This document shows positions 33,323 to 42,917 of a DNA stretch of 64,000 nucleotides, piece after piece. Both the position numbers and the translations under genes were made by a program. Below the pieces are notes generated by a model that was not told where the DNA came from, searched no databases, and saw nothing but the letters and a program-made list of their open reading frames with translations. The stretch's first letter is position 1; each line of letters starts with the position of its first letter. The stretch is from Treponema sp. (GTDB lineage: Bacteria; Spirochaetota; Spirochaetia; Treponematales; Breznakiellaceae). Location of the stretch: contig WRLF01000012.1 of assembly GCA_009777735.1 (NCBI GenBank), positions 27,504-91,503 of the forward strand. Direction: 5' to 3'.

Positions 33323-35509
33323 TCAAGACTCGAAATATAACATTTCCGCAGGGTAATCTCCGGCAAAACCGGGTAACACAAAGCCTCCGTGCATGAGCGC
33401 TGCGCCGGTGTAGGATCGGTCATTGCAGAAATATGTTTTGTTTGCATCCAGGCCTTTGAGTGCAATTCGCAGGTTTTGGGGGTTTGCCTGCACATCAGAA
33501 GCGGCGGTACAAAGCAGGGTGCATGATTTGTCCGGTGAAACGAATTGCCAGGCGCTAATGCCATGAGGTTCAAAGGGACTGAGCAGCCGGTAGTACAAGC
33601 CTTCATAAATTAATGGCTGTAGTTTTTTATATTGAGCAGTCCAAAAACTGACGGTCTGAACTTCTTCGGCATCTAATGCAGTAATGTCAAGTTCATATCC
33701 GAAGCTGCCGGGCAAGGCGGTGATACAGCGGGTTTTTAACGGTGTAGTTCTGCCGTTCTGGTGATTAGGTACGGCTGAAACATGCGAGCCAACGGTTGAA
33801 GCAGGATAAAAGAAGCTGGTTCCGTACTGGATTTTCAGACGGGCTACCGCATCGGTATTGTCGCTGCACCATATCTGGGGATGATAATGCAGCATTCCGG
33901 GATCAAAGCGTCCTCCGCCGCCGCTGCACCCCTCGAACATTATATGGGGATATTTTTTCGTGAGCTTTTCAAGAAGCTCGTATAAACCAAGCATATAACG
34001 GTGAGGAAGCTCGCCTTGCCGTTCGGCGGAAAGGGAGGGTGAATACCAGCCGTTTATACTCCGGTTCATGTCCCATTTTACATATTCAATATTGGCACTG
34101 TCCAGAATTGCGCATATCCGCTCAAACAGATAATTTCTCACCTGCTCCTGTGACATATCCAGGACAAGCTGATTTCTGCTGCGCACCGGCCGGCGATCCG
34201 GAGGAAGAATAACCCAGCGGGGGTTTTTCCGGTACAGGTCACTGTCTTCGCTTATCATTTCCGGTTCCAGCCACAGGCCGAATTTCAACCCCCGTTTATT
34301 GACCTCTTCCGCCAGGGTTTTCAGGCTCATTCCCAGCTTTTTTTCATTGACAAACCAGTCGCCCAATGAACTGTTGTCGCAGTTCCGTCCTCCGAACCAG
34401 CCGTCGTCCATAACCAGCATATCAATGCCCAGTTTTGCAGCTTTGGCGGCTATTTGAATTAATTTTTGGCCGTCAAAATTAAAATAGGTCGCTTCCCAGT
34501 TATTTACCAAAACCGGTCTTGGGCCAAACTGGTAGCGCCCCCTGCACAGGTTGTGCCGATACACCCGGTGAAAACGATGTGACAGGGCGGCGAAACCCCG
34601 GCTGCTATGACACATAACAGCTTCGGGACTTGTAAACGATTCTCCTTCGCCCAAAGAAAAGCAAAAGCCTTCATAATCCATGCCCATGCTGACCCGTGTT
34701 TGACCGGTCTGATCTACTTCGGCCCGGGCAGAAAAATTGCCGCTGTAGACAAGGTTAAATCCATAGCAGTCGCCGTGGTCTTCGCCGGTGTTTTTCCCGC
34801 AGAGGATTATGCCGGGGTTATGCTGGTGGCTGCTTGTTCCCCTGTTACTGGAGATGCTCTGAGTTCCCTGCATAAGGGGGATGCGTTCAAATTGGCGCTC
34901 CATGTTATGCCTGCCGTGAAAATGGACAAAATCAAATTCCCCGTAGAGAAAATCCACGTTCAGCGACAATGCCTTCGTCAGCCTGATGGTATTGCTGCCC
35001 CGGTTAGTAAATATCACCGCCCTGGTGATAATATCTTTTTCGGCAAACACGCCGTACAGCAGTTGTATTTCCAGGCCACAGACCGAATCAAGCAGGGTAA
35101 CAGCCAGGGTTTCAGCCTCGCCTTCCTGTTCTTCATACAATGCCGGAAGGCCTTTCAGTGAATATTTGCCTTTGTGTATCGTGTAACCTGAATACCGGGG
35201 ATCCAGTACCAGGCTGCCATCGGGATTAATGACACTGGCGGCACATGTCCGAAAGTCGCCGGTACCTGCTGCAGGGTATTCAAGAGGCAGGGTATCCAGT
35301 GAAAAAGTACGGTCACATCCGGCATCATAAGGGTTGCCGCTGAAACCTCTGTCCCTGTTTATGATCAGGTAACTCATGTCCTGATTTTCAATTCGTTTTC
35401 CGTAATACAGGTGCAGGAGGAAGCCGTAAGGCCCCGCCATAAACTGATACGTTGTATTCGCCGTGTGGATAGTGAACAGTTTTTTTCCGTCGTCAAACAA
35501 TATGGGCAT
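33323..35509 (-). CDS. Alpha-galactosidase, GH36
   Basis: 728 aa from ATG 35507-35509; the track start extends 106 codons upstream through the permease end. There is no signal peptide, so it is cytoplasmic. An N-terminal beta-supersandwich, a central TIM barrel and a C-terminal beta domain match bacterial GH36 subgroup I. DDGWFGGR is the substrate loop; the nucleophile Asp is in YVKWDMNRSI (about residue 478); the acid/base Asp is in CSDNTDA (about 548); CSGGGGRFDPG lies between. It removes terminal alpha-1,6-galactose from raffinose, melibiose or manno-oligosaccharides imported by the adjacent ABC system. It is the last gene of the leftward operon. Confidence 0.93.
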   Translation of the reverse strand: MPILFDDGKKLFTIHTANTTYQFMAGPYGFLLHLYYGKRIENQDMSYLIINRDRGFSGNPYDAGCDRTFSLDTLPLEYPAAGTGDFRTCAASVINPDGSLVLDPRYSGYTIHKGKYSLKGLPALYEEQEGEAETLAVTLLDSVCGLEIQLLYGVFAEKDIITRAVIFTNRGSNTIRLTKALSLNVDFLYGEFDFVHFHGRHNMERQFERIPLMQGTQSISSNRGTSSHQHNPGIILCGKNTGEDHGDCYGFNLVYSGNFSARAEVDQTGQTRVSMGMDYEGFCFSLGEGESFTSPEAVMCHSSRGFAALSHRFHRVYRHNLCRGRYQFGPRPVLVNNWEATYFNFDGQKLIQIAAKAAKLGIDMLVMDDGWFGGRNCDNSSLGDWFVNEKKLGMSLKTLAEEVNKRGLKFGLWLEPEMISEDSDLYRKNPRWVILPPDRRPVRSRNQLVLDMSQEQVRNYLFERICAILDSANIEYVKWDMNRSINGWYSPSLSAERQGELPHRYMLGLYELLEKLTKKYPHIMFEGCSGGGGRFDPGMLHYHPQIWCSDNTDAVARLKIQYGTSFFYPASTVGSHVSAVPNHQNGRTTPLKTRCITALPGSFGYELDITALDAEEVQTVSFWTAQYKKLQPLIYEGLYYRLLSPFEPHGISAWQFVSPDKSCTLLCTAASDVQANPQNLRIALKGLDANKTYFCNDRSYTGAALMHGGFVLPGFAGDYPAEMLYFES

Positions 35510-35523
35510 GAGCGTCCTCAAAA

Positions 35524-36375
35524 TTATGCTTTTGTGCCGGTAAGGGCTATCCCTTCTACAAAGTGTTTTTGAAAGAAAATATACAGCAGTATCATGGGCC
35601 ACATGGCAAGTAAAGAACCGGCCATCAGCACCGGAAAGTTCGTAGTGAATTGTCCGCGCAGGCTGCTTAAGCCAGCCGAAAGAGTCATCATATTCAAATC
35701 GGTATTGACAATGAGCGGCCACATGAGATCGGTGTAGGCAAACACAGCGGTAAAAACAGAAAGGGCCGCAAGGAATGTCTTTGTCAGCGGTAAGTATATG
35801 AGCACGAATGTCTGCCCCTGGTTGCACCCGTCAAGCCGGGCCGCTTCCATAAGTTCGGCGGGGAGAGTCATATACGCCTGGCGGAGGAAAAATACCCCAA
35901 AAGCGCTGACGAGGCCGGGAAACACGAGCGCCGGGATGGTGTTAAGCAGGCTCAGTCTGGCCAGCATGAGATACTGGGGGATGATGAAAATCTGACTGGG
36001 CATGAGCAGTTGTGAAACGATCAATGTAAAACAAATCGCCTTGCCGGGGAAACGAAGCTTGGCAAATGCAAAAGCCGCGGCAGAACTGAAAATGGCGGCA
36101 AATATAATACGGAAAATAACCAACAGGGCGGTATTGTAATACAGCCTTGGAAACGGTACCTGGCTTGTGGCGGAAGTGAAACTCGTCAATAGCCACCTTG
36201 AGGGGAAAAATACCGGCGGAACCCGCATGGTCTCGGAGATCGTCTTGAAACTTGTCAGTACCATCCATACAAACGGAAAGACCATGATAACCGACCCGGC
36301 TGCAAGCGCTGCATATACCACTGTTTTGATCATGACGCTGTGGGAGGCCTGCCCGATGCCGCTGTTAAGTGTCAT
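35524..36375 (-). CDS. Carbohydrate ABC transporter permease, MalG-type
   Basis: 283 aa from ATG 36373-36375 (a TTG at 36402 is possible). Six membrane segments, with the inner-membrane permease motif EAARLDGCNQGQTFVLIYLPL (EAAxxxG...P) that docks onto the ATPase. It forms a heterodimer with the next protein in the inner membrane. The start overlaps the MalF-type gene by 11 bp, supporting this start. No ATPase gene is present in the locus, so a shared MsmK/UgpC-type ATPase elsewhere is expected. Confidence 0.92.
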   Translation of the reverse strand: MTLNSGIGQASHSVMIKTVVYAALAAGSVIMVFPFVWMVLTSFKTISETMRVPPVFFPSRWLLTSFTSATSQVPFPRLYYNTALLVIFRIIFAAIFSSAAAFAFAKLRFPGKAICFTLIVSQLLMPSQIFIIPQYLMLARLSLLNTIPALVFPGLVSAFGVFFLRQAYMTLPAELMEAARLDGCNQGQTFVLIYLPLTKTFLAALSVFTAVFAYTDLMWPLIVNTDLNMMTLSAGLSSLRGQFTTNFPVLMAGSLLAMWPMILLYIFFQKHFVEGIALTGTKA

Positions 36376-37270
36376 AGACAACCCACTTTTTCTGGCCGAC
36401 AAACTGAATAAATGTTATTAAACCGATTAACAATACCGTCCAGACGGCAAGAGCCGAACCGTACCCTCTGTCGCCCACAATAAAAGATTCCCGGTAAAAC
36501 AGGTACATGAGGGGTTGAACGTCAAGCAGTACAGGGTTTGCCTGATCTACCATCATCCAGATAAGATCATACACTTTAAGGGAAGCCATAATCCGCATGA
36601 TAACGACAAAAAACAGCGTAGGTGACAGCATGGGGAGTGTAATGGAAAAAAACTGCCTGGCTTTTGATGCGCCGTCAATTTCTGATGCTTCATAATAGTT
36701 CCTTGGTATACTCTGGATACCGGAAAGCAAAAGGACTGCATCATACCCTACCGCGCTCCAAATTGCCACAATTGCACAGGCGTACATAACCAAACCGGGG
36801 CTCGTCAGCCAGAAAATTCTGATATTAAGCAGGGCATTGATAAAGCCGTATTCGGCATTGAACATCCAGCGCCAAACGAGAGCGACTGCGGCGCCGGGTA
36901 CGACCATGGGCAGGAAGTACAGGGCGCGGAAAAACCCCCGCCCGGCAATTTTTGTATTGAGCAGGGCGGCAGTACCTATGGAAATTGCAATGCCGGGAAC
37001 AACGGTCAATAGCGTAAACACAAATGTATTTCTCGTGGCCCGCCAGAATTCCGCGTTCGTGAACATGGTGACATAGTTGTGTAAGCCGGTAAATTCAAAC
37101 TGGCCGAACGGCCGTGCCGATGACAGGCTGAGGATCATGGTTTGCACAAAGGGGTAAAAGTTCAGAACCAATACCCCTAACACAGTGGGGCCGATTAACA
37201 GCCAGCCCCAAAAAACGTCACCTTTAACGTACAGACCGCCGGAGCGGCGGAGTGTTTTTACGGCAGTCAA
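36365..37270 (-). CDS. Carbohydrate ABC transporter permease, MalF-type
   Basis: 301 aa from TTG 37268-37270, supported by AGGAG 8 bases upstream. Six membrane segments (WGWLLIGPTVLGVLVLNFYPF first) and the docking motif EASEIDGASKARQFFSITLPM. It partners the MalG-type gene downstream and the binding protein upstream, importing an oligosaccharide. Confidence 0.93.
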   Translation of the reverse strand: MTAVKTLRRSGGLYVKGDVFWGWLLIGPTVLGVLVLNFYPFVQTMILSLSSARPFGQFEFTGLHNYVTMFTNAEFWRATRNTFVFTLLTVVPGIAISIGTAALLNTKIAGRGFFRALYFLPMVVPGAAVALVWRWMFNAEYGFINALLNIRIFWLTSPGLVMYACAIVAIWSAVGYDAVLLLSGIQSIPRNYYEASEIDGASKARQFFSITLPMLSPTLFFVVIMRIMASLKVYDLIWMMVDQANPVLLDVQPLMYLFYRESFIVGDRGYGSALAVWTVLLIGLITFIQFVGQKKWVVYDT

Positions 37271-37284
37271 TTGCGCTGCTCCTG

Positions 37285-38565
37285 TTATTGCGTTGCGGCG
37301 ATTGCTTCTTCTACAATTCTCTGCATATTCTCCAGAGCTGCATCAAGGGTTTCCCGGCCTGAGTACAGTCTGAGCATTTCATCCTGGACTCTGGGTTTCC
37401 ATACCGGGCGGGATTCATTGTTTACCGACTGTACCCCGTATTCAAACATGTCAAAGTATTTTTCTACGGCGATCCGGAAAGGATACCCGTCAAAGGCAGT
37501 AAAAAATGACGGCTCAGTCCCGATAAATGCGGGTATTGCCGCTCCGCTTTGCCCCTGTATGATCATGGCTTCTTCACTGCCAAGGAATTTTAAAAAGTCC
37601 AGCGAGGCTTCCAGGTTTCTGCCCCGTGCGGGGGTGGAGTAGGCGAGGCCGTTGGAAATTGAAGCCCTGCCGTCACCCCTGACCGGATTGGGGCTCCGCG
37701 GCAGTACTGCCACATCCCATTTGCCGACCATTTCTGGGTGGTTGTCAAGCAGTTGTTTCAAACTCCAACTGCCTTCCAGGTACATTGCCCCGCGTTCGGA
37801 GAAAAATGAAGCGCCCGGCGACACTTCGGCAAAATACCGCTGGTCAGGGCAAAAATCTTCTTCCTGTATGCGCCAGTAAAATTCAATGCCCATTCTTGTT
37901 CCCGGATCGGTAAAACCGGCCTCTGTTCCGTCTTCGTTAAGGATAAAACCGCCGGCCTGGTACACAAAATTCCAGTAGCCAATCTGGTCGTCAAGGTAGG
38001 CCATGAATCCAAAATTGCCGGTGGCCTCGTGGATTCTCCGGGATGCGTCAATCAAGTCATCCCATGTCCAGCTTTCGTCGGGGTAGGCTACCCCTGCGGC
38101 GTCAAACATTTCCCGGTTGTACACCAGGCCGATGGTATCCTTGTCTTTGGGTACGCCGTAGAGTCTGCCGTCCGCGCCGCTGGCATTTTTGATGGAAACA
38201 TCGGAAAAATGCTGCTGGTAGTAACCGGGGTCTATGTCATCGTAGAGATTTGTTACATCGGCAAGGATGCCGGCCCGTGCGTACCGCAGCAGTTCGTTTG
38301 TGTGCATCCAGAAAATGTCCGGCAGCGTGTTGCCGGTGGCGGCAGCTTCCAGTTTTGTCCAGTATTCATCCCAGCCGGATGTCTGTACGGAAATGGAAAC
38401 ATCGGGATTTTGCGCCGTGTATGCGGCAATCATGGCTTCCATGCCGGGGGTCTGGAAACGATCCCACGTTAAAAAAACCAGGTTTGTACCCGATTGCTGA
38501 TTGCATCCGGCAAACAGGGCAACTGCTGCCAGAGCCAATATAACAAAGCGTAATGGTAATTTCAT
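37285..38565 (-). CDS. Carbohydrate ABC transporter substrate-binding lipoprotein
   Basis: 426 aa from ATG 38563-38565 with AGGAGG. The signal peptide ends in ALFAGC. The family-1 solute-binding fold is shown by VFLTWDRFQTPGMEAMIAAY, DIFWMHTNELLRYA, GVPKDKDTIGLVYNREMFDAAG and the C-terminal ALENMQRIVEEAI. It delivers the sugar to the two permeases encoded next to it. In the context of two alpha-galactosidase-like enzymes the ligand is probably an alpha-galactoside. Confidence 0.93.
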   Translation of the reverse strand: MKLPLRFVILALAAVALFAGCNQQSGTNLVFLTWDRFQTPGMEAMIAAYTAQNPDVSISVQTSGWDEYWTKLEAAATGNTLPDIFWMHTNELLRYARAGILADVTNLYDDIDPGYYQQHFSDVSIKNASGADGRLYGVPKDKDTIGLVYNREMFDAAGVAYPDESWTWDDLIDASRRIHEATGNFGFMAYLDDQIGYWNFVYQAGGFILNEDGTEAGFTDPGTRMGIEFYWRIQEEDFCPDQRYFAEVSPGASFFSERGAMYLEGSWSLKQLLDNHPEMVGKWDVAVLPRSPNPVRGDGRASISNGLAYSTPARGRNLEASLDFLKFLGSEEAMIIQGQSGAAIPAFIGTEPSFFTAFDGYPFRIAVEKYFDMFEYGVQSVNNESRPVWKPRVQDEMLRLYSGRETLDAALENMQRIVEEAIAATQ

Positions 38566-38609
38566 CCTTTTTCCTCCATGAATAATATACTGCACAGGCG
38601 CATTACCGG

Positions 38610-40505
38610 CTAGGGGTTGGGGTTGCGCGACAGGCGGTAGATTCTTGAATCGGTGACGTTAGTGCTGCCGTTACTGGGTAGATAAATAGCAAACCGGTCT
38701 TCTGTTAAGCTAAAACTAGCAGTTCTCGCAGGTGCGGTGGTTCCGCCAGCAGTTCCGGCACCGGTAGTCAAACCCCACAGTTCCCTTGCGTACAGAGGGT
38801 TTTCTGCATTTACAACAATACCGACATCTTCAAGAAAATTGATATACCGGGTCCTAGTTCCAGTACCCTCGCGGTGAAAAAACGCAATTATATAGTCGCC
38901 GTTTGCCGTCTCGCCCCACCATGTATGGCTGTAATTCTCATGTTCTACCACGGTCAATTGTGGAGCGCGAAGAACTTCTGGAAGCTGGAATTCACCGTCC
39001 ACTACAATATAGTCTGTGTTTAAAACATACTGATTGTTGCGGTTGTCAGTAGGAGGATCAGTATCATTATGAATAAAATTGCCGTCTTTATCCAAGTACG
39101 AATTACCCCACCAGTTCAGCGGGTTTCCGTTTGTATCGGTGGCATATTCCGCAGACCTTGTTTCACCGTTAGGGCCGGCTCTCCACAGAGTCTGATTACG
39201 GGTAGTGCCGGTACCATTGACGAAGCGCAACCTGGGTTCAAGGTTTGGGTATTTTATGGTACTCAACGGTTTGCCGACAAAACTTTCCCTGGCCAGACCG
39301 GTAAGATCCGGGTTCTGATATGCCCACAGCATGCTTGTTGTAGAGTTATTTTGCAATGTTGTATTATACTGCTCGGTAAAACTCACGGCGCCGCCGCCCA
39401 CGGTATGGAGGTTAACTGTCGCCCTTCTCAACCTTTCATCGGGCATATTATTCCACCATGTGTCGTTGAGCCACATATAGTCGCCGTCCAGCATGACTTT
39501 TCCCCTTCCGCTTAAAGCAGAATAGTATAACATGCCGTCATATTGATTTGACAACATGGGAAAAAGCGGATTATCGAATTGATCCCTGCGTTCGGTACTC
39601 CTCCCGTCAATAAATGTTCTTGTGCGGCTTTCTGACCATACATCATCGCTGATGCGGATCATGTGGCAGTATTTTGCCTCTATTTCCGCAAAGTTGTTGA
39701 GGTTTGCCATTGCCAGGCTGATAAACACCCCTTGTTTGTCCGCTTCTTCCCGAATCCAGCGCATGGCTGTCTCATAATGTTCCCGAGGGCGATCCCTCCT
39801 TCCCGTTGTGCCAAGGAATTTGTCCTCACCTGATTCGTACCATGACATAAAGTCAATTTTTAAGTAATCGACATCCATGTCTGCCCAATGCCGGATATTA
39901 CCTTTGATAAATTCTTCCGCCCCCGGCTTCGTAACATCCACCCACCGAAACCATGTTGCCGGGTACGGGCAGGTTATATCCCTTATGTAAATGTCCGTTC
40001 CCTGCACTTTGGCGTTCGGGTCTGCGCCGTTTAACCACAGGGGGTTGTCATACATGCCCAGTTTCATACCCCGCTGGCGGAGCATGTGGGACCATTCCTT
40101 ATACGTATAGTTCCATTCTATGTCATGCTTAATGCGATAGCCGTACTGGTTGTATTCCCCGCGCCCCCAGCCGTCTATGGCAACATAGTTGTAACCGTAG
40201 CGGAGCATATTGGCCTCCAGCCAGTCGATATTGGCGCGCCACTCGATCTCCCGGATCCAGTTTGGCGGGTCATAATCCTTGTCTTTGTAGTCTTCCTGGT
40301 GCCGGTGATTCTCATATACCGACCATAACATGGGCGTGGGCCACGTATTTACCGGATTAAAATCGGCGGCTGTTGACAATACGGGCTTGTCGGCATTATC
40401 AATCTCGTCCCATGCCGCGGGGCAGCCGGGTATGAGCAGTATAATGATACAAACGGTTATGATCCTTACAAGCCATGCGCCACATGTTTTTTTGTTGTAT
40501 TTCAT
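38610..40505 (-). CDS. Secreted lipoprotein glycosidase, GH27/GH36-like (clan GH-D)
   Basis: 631 aa with AAGGAGG before ATG 40505. The signal peptide ends in LLIPGC, so the enzyme is lipid-anchored outside the cytoplasm. The TIM barrel resembles alpha-galactosidases: GYNYVAIDGWGRG at strand 1-2, GMKLGMYDNP, the putative nucleophile in DVDYLKIDFMSWY (about residue 217), and the putative acid/base in RISDDVW (about 285). The C-terminal third is a beta domain. It probably trims alpha-linked galactose from polymer or oligosaccharide at the surface before import. It is more divergent than the GH36 gene, so the exact family is uncertain. Confidence 0.75.
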   Translation of the reverse strand: MKYNKKTCGAWLVRIITVCIIILLIPGCPAAWDEIDNADKPVLSTAADFNPVNTWPTPMLWSVYENHRHQEDYKDKDYDPPNWIREIEWRANIDWLEANMLRYGYNYVAIDGWGRGEYNQYGYRIKHDIEWNYTYKEWSHMLRQRGMKLGMYDNPLWLNGADPNAKVQGTDIYIRDITCPYPATWFRWVDVTKPGAEEFIKGNIRHWADMDVDYLKIDFMSWYESGEDKFLGTTGRRDRPREHYETAMRWIREEADKQGVFISLAMANLNNFAEIEAKYCHMIRISDDVWSESRTRTFIDGRSTERRDQFDNPLFPMLSNQYDGMLYYSALSGRGKVMLDGDYMWLNDTWWNNMPDERLRRATVNLHTVGGGAVSFTEQYNTTLQNNSTTSMLWAYQNPDLTGLARESFVGKPLSTIKYPNLEPRLRFVNGTGTTRNQTLWRAGPNGETRSAEYATDTNGNPLNWWGNSYLDKDGNFIHNDTDPPTDNRNNQYVLNTDYIVVDGEFQLPEVLRAPQLTVVEHENYSHTWWGETANGDYIIAFFHREGTGTRTRYINFLEDVGIVVNAENPLYARELWGLTTGAGTAGGTTAPARTASFSLTEDRFAIYLPSNGSTNVTDSRIYRLSRNPNP

Positions 40506-40522
40506 TGTATTCCTCCTTGCCC

Positions 40523-42907
40523 TTAAAATCGTGGAATTAATTCAAGGTAATTTAGCTCTATCCAGCCAGTATTTGCTCCCTGTACCCTGAGTGTGTCACC
40601 GGGGCCCAGTTCAAGTTCATCCTGAAGCACAATAAACCTGGGAACACCACTGATAAAAGCAGCACTGGCACTCAACCAGGTAATATCGGTGGCAACCACA
40701 GCCGAAAAAACAGTTTCGCCGGCTTTTCTAACCGAGGCGGTCAACCCTCCTGGGTTACTTGCGCCGGTATACATGTGTCTCATTGCAAAGCTGACCAGGT
40801 GTCTGCCCTGCGTTACAGTCTGAGGCACTGTAAATTCCACATGACCGCGGGCAGCGTTCATGTCAGCTATCACATTTTGATTAGTAGTGCTGCTGTCACT
40901 GGCGTTGGTGGTATGAACAAAACGGACAGGGTCAGAACCTCCAGGGAACAATGTCCCATCCCTTGCGTTGATTCTAATGGGTGACGGGCCAAGAACAATA
41001 CAACTCAACTGGGTTAAGCTTTGACTTGCTCCCGTTGTGCCCGTTGTATTGTTTGAAGCAAGGCTTGTGGCAACTCTGATATCAGAAGCGTTGCCGGTAG
41101 TAATAGTAAGTCTCGGTGAAAGCAGTAACAACTCAAGCCCTCTGTAGGCGTTTGCTGCCGGGTAAGAATAAAGGACATTATTGTAGTTAGCTGTGCCTCG
41201 CAGGACCCTGCCTTCCCATGCGCCGGTAGTGGTACCGCTGTTCGTAATATAACCGTACATATACAGGGAATAATCCCCTGCTGGTACGCTGCTCACATTA
41301 AAGCTAAAATAACCCCCGGCGGCGGCAGTTTTTTGCCAGGCACTCCAGCCGTACAGCCAGGGATTATTATTATACGCTGCAGGGGAATTGCTCGTGTTGT
41401 TGCTCCCTATGTTGTTGGGCGTAAACACACCCCTGCTAAACGATGGTACTTCCCAAAAGCTTTTTTTCTCACTCGTGGATGCGGTTCCGGCAGGGTCGGC
41501 TGTCATGAGGTAAAAATAGTCAATGCCGACATTTGCCATCTGGCTTTCAACAACCGTTTGTACGGTGTTTCCGGCGGCAAGGTTAATTTTGCGGAACACC
41601 AACTCTTCCGGGACAAAACCGCCTGAATTATCAGTCGCTTCGCTTATTTCATAATACGTCGTTGTTGCGCCGCTGGTGACGGTAATTCCCAATACATTCC
41701 GTTCATCGTACACATACCCTGCGAAAATATCGTACTCGCCGGTGGTGAATCCGGCAGGAAGGGTAAATCGAACGGCCCCTCTTTCCAGCCCGTTTACAAA
41801 TTTTCCGCCCGATGCGCCTTCCGTTATTAACGCCCGTGGTAAAGCTGTTCCCGAAATAAAATCGCAATCTTCAGCCTCAATGGACCAAGAGGCGTTTGCC
41901 GGGATTAAATCCGTGATTGAGCCGGGAATAACCGGTGTTATGTAAAAGAAATCCATGTTTATATTTGCCATTGTACTGTCAACTATGGTCCGTACCGTGT
42001 CTCCCCCTCCAAGGGTCATCATGGGGAGGGTTACTGTTCCCGGTATAAAATTTTCCGGGGTATGGGTAGGAGCGCAGTAGATATAAAAATCGGACTGCTG
42101 CCCGCCTGCTCTTACCACAGTGAACCCGACGGTACTCCCAGCCGCTGCAAAATACCCAATATGAATATCGTATTCATTTTCGGGAAAATTGCCGGGAAGG
42201 GTGAATTCAACACTGCCATTGTTCAGCCGGGACACAAAATTTCCGTCGGAAGCGTCTTTGCTTATAATTATTCTTGGGCCGGTTGGCGGATTAAACGTAC
42301 AGTCCTCGGCTTCGATGGACCAGAGTGCATTTGCCGGAACTAATGATACGGATTCGCCGGGATTGGCGCGGGTAATGTAGAAAAAATCCATATATACATT
42401 TGCCATTGCGCTTTCACTGATCGTTCGTATAGTGTAACCTCCTTCACTGGGTACACCGGGAATGGTTACCACTCCCGGCATAAAATCGCCGGGGGAATGG
42501 GTTGGGGGACAGTTTACATAATAATCGGTCCACACCCCGTCTTTTTCCACACGGAACCCCACCGTACTCAGGACCGCAGATGCATAACCTATATGAAGAT
42601 CGTACTCAATTTCGGGAAACCCGTCGGGAAAGGTGAATCTGACAAAGCCAATGTTCAGTTGAGATACATATTTTCCATTGGAGGCTGCATTGTTATGTAA
42701 TACCCTTGGGATAGTCCTGTTGTCATTCGCTACAATTTCAGCGTCTTCGGCTTCGATGGACCAGACCACGTTTGCGGGAATTCGTGCCGGAATGCGGGAA
42801 TCCCTGCCCGGATTAAATGTTCTCTCCATTTCGACTGCGCATCCTGACAGCGCTGCCGCAAAAATGACCGCCAGTAGTACTGACAATATAATTCGATAGT
42901 TTTTCAT
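40523..42907 (-). CDS. Lipoprotein with three tandem carbohydrate-binding-like repeats
   Basis: 794 aa from ATG 42905-42907 with AGGAGG. The signal peptide ends in AALSGC. Three repeats of about 135 residues each open with A..WSIEAEDxxF/I and contain SxGKFVSxLNxGxVRFTxPxxFPExEYDIHIGY, followed by a segment ending MANVxMDFFYI. This is the pattern of CBM6/CBM35-like beta-sandwiches. The C-terminal 350 residues contain a fourth, different beta region and a last module with RHLVSFAMRHMYTG. No catalytic motif is seen. It is likely a surface glycan-binding protein that holds substrate for the glycosidase encoded downstream. Confidence 0.75.
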   Translation of the reverse strand: MKNYRIILSVLLAVIFAAALSGCAVEMERTFNPGRDSRIPARIPANVVWSIEAEDAEIVANDNRTIPRVLHNNAASNGKYVSQLNIGFVRFTFPDGFPEIEYDLHIGYASAVLSTVGFRVEKDGVWTDYYVNCPPTHSPGDFMPGVVTIPGVPSEGGYTIRTISESAMANVYMDFFYITRANPGESVSLVPANALWSIEAEDCTFNPPTGPRIIISKDASDGNFVSRLNNGSVEFTLPGNFPENEYDIHIGYFAAAGSTVGFTVVRAGGQQSDFYIYCAPTHTPENFIPGTVTLPMMTLGGGDTVRTIVDSTMANINMDFFYITPVIPGSITDLIPANASWSIEAEDCDFISGTALPRALITEGASGGKFVNGLERGAVRFTLPAGFTTGEYDIFAGYVYDERNVLGITVTSGATTTYYEISEATDNSGGFVPEELVFRKINLAAGNTVQTVVESQMANVGIDYFYLMTADPAGTASTSEKKSFWEVPSFSRGVFTPNNIGSNNTSNSPAAYNNNPWLYGWSAWQKTAAAGGYFSFNVSSVPAGDYSLYMYGYITNSGTTTGAWEGRVLRGTANYNNVLYSYPAANAYRGLELLLLSPRLTITTGNASDIRVATSLASNNTTGTTGASQSLTQLSCIVLGPSPIRINARDGTLFPGGSDPVRFVHTTNASDSSTTNQNVIADMNAARGHVEFTVPQTVTQGRHLVSFAMRHMYTGASNPGGLTASVRKAGETVFSAVVATDITWLSASAAFISGVPRFIVLQDELELGPGDTLRVQGANTGWIELNYLELIPRF

Positions 42908-42917
42908 TGTTTCCTCC

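Noticed and set aside
33288-33328. CTTGAG/CTCAAG as a terminator between YgjP and GH36 genes
   Set aside because: The stem is only 6 bp with a 16-base loop and there is no T-run, so support is too weak to annotate.
34607-35161. 184-aa plus-strand ORF
   Set aside because: It is antisense to the GH36 gene and has no recognisable domain.
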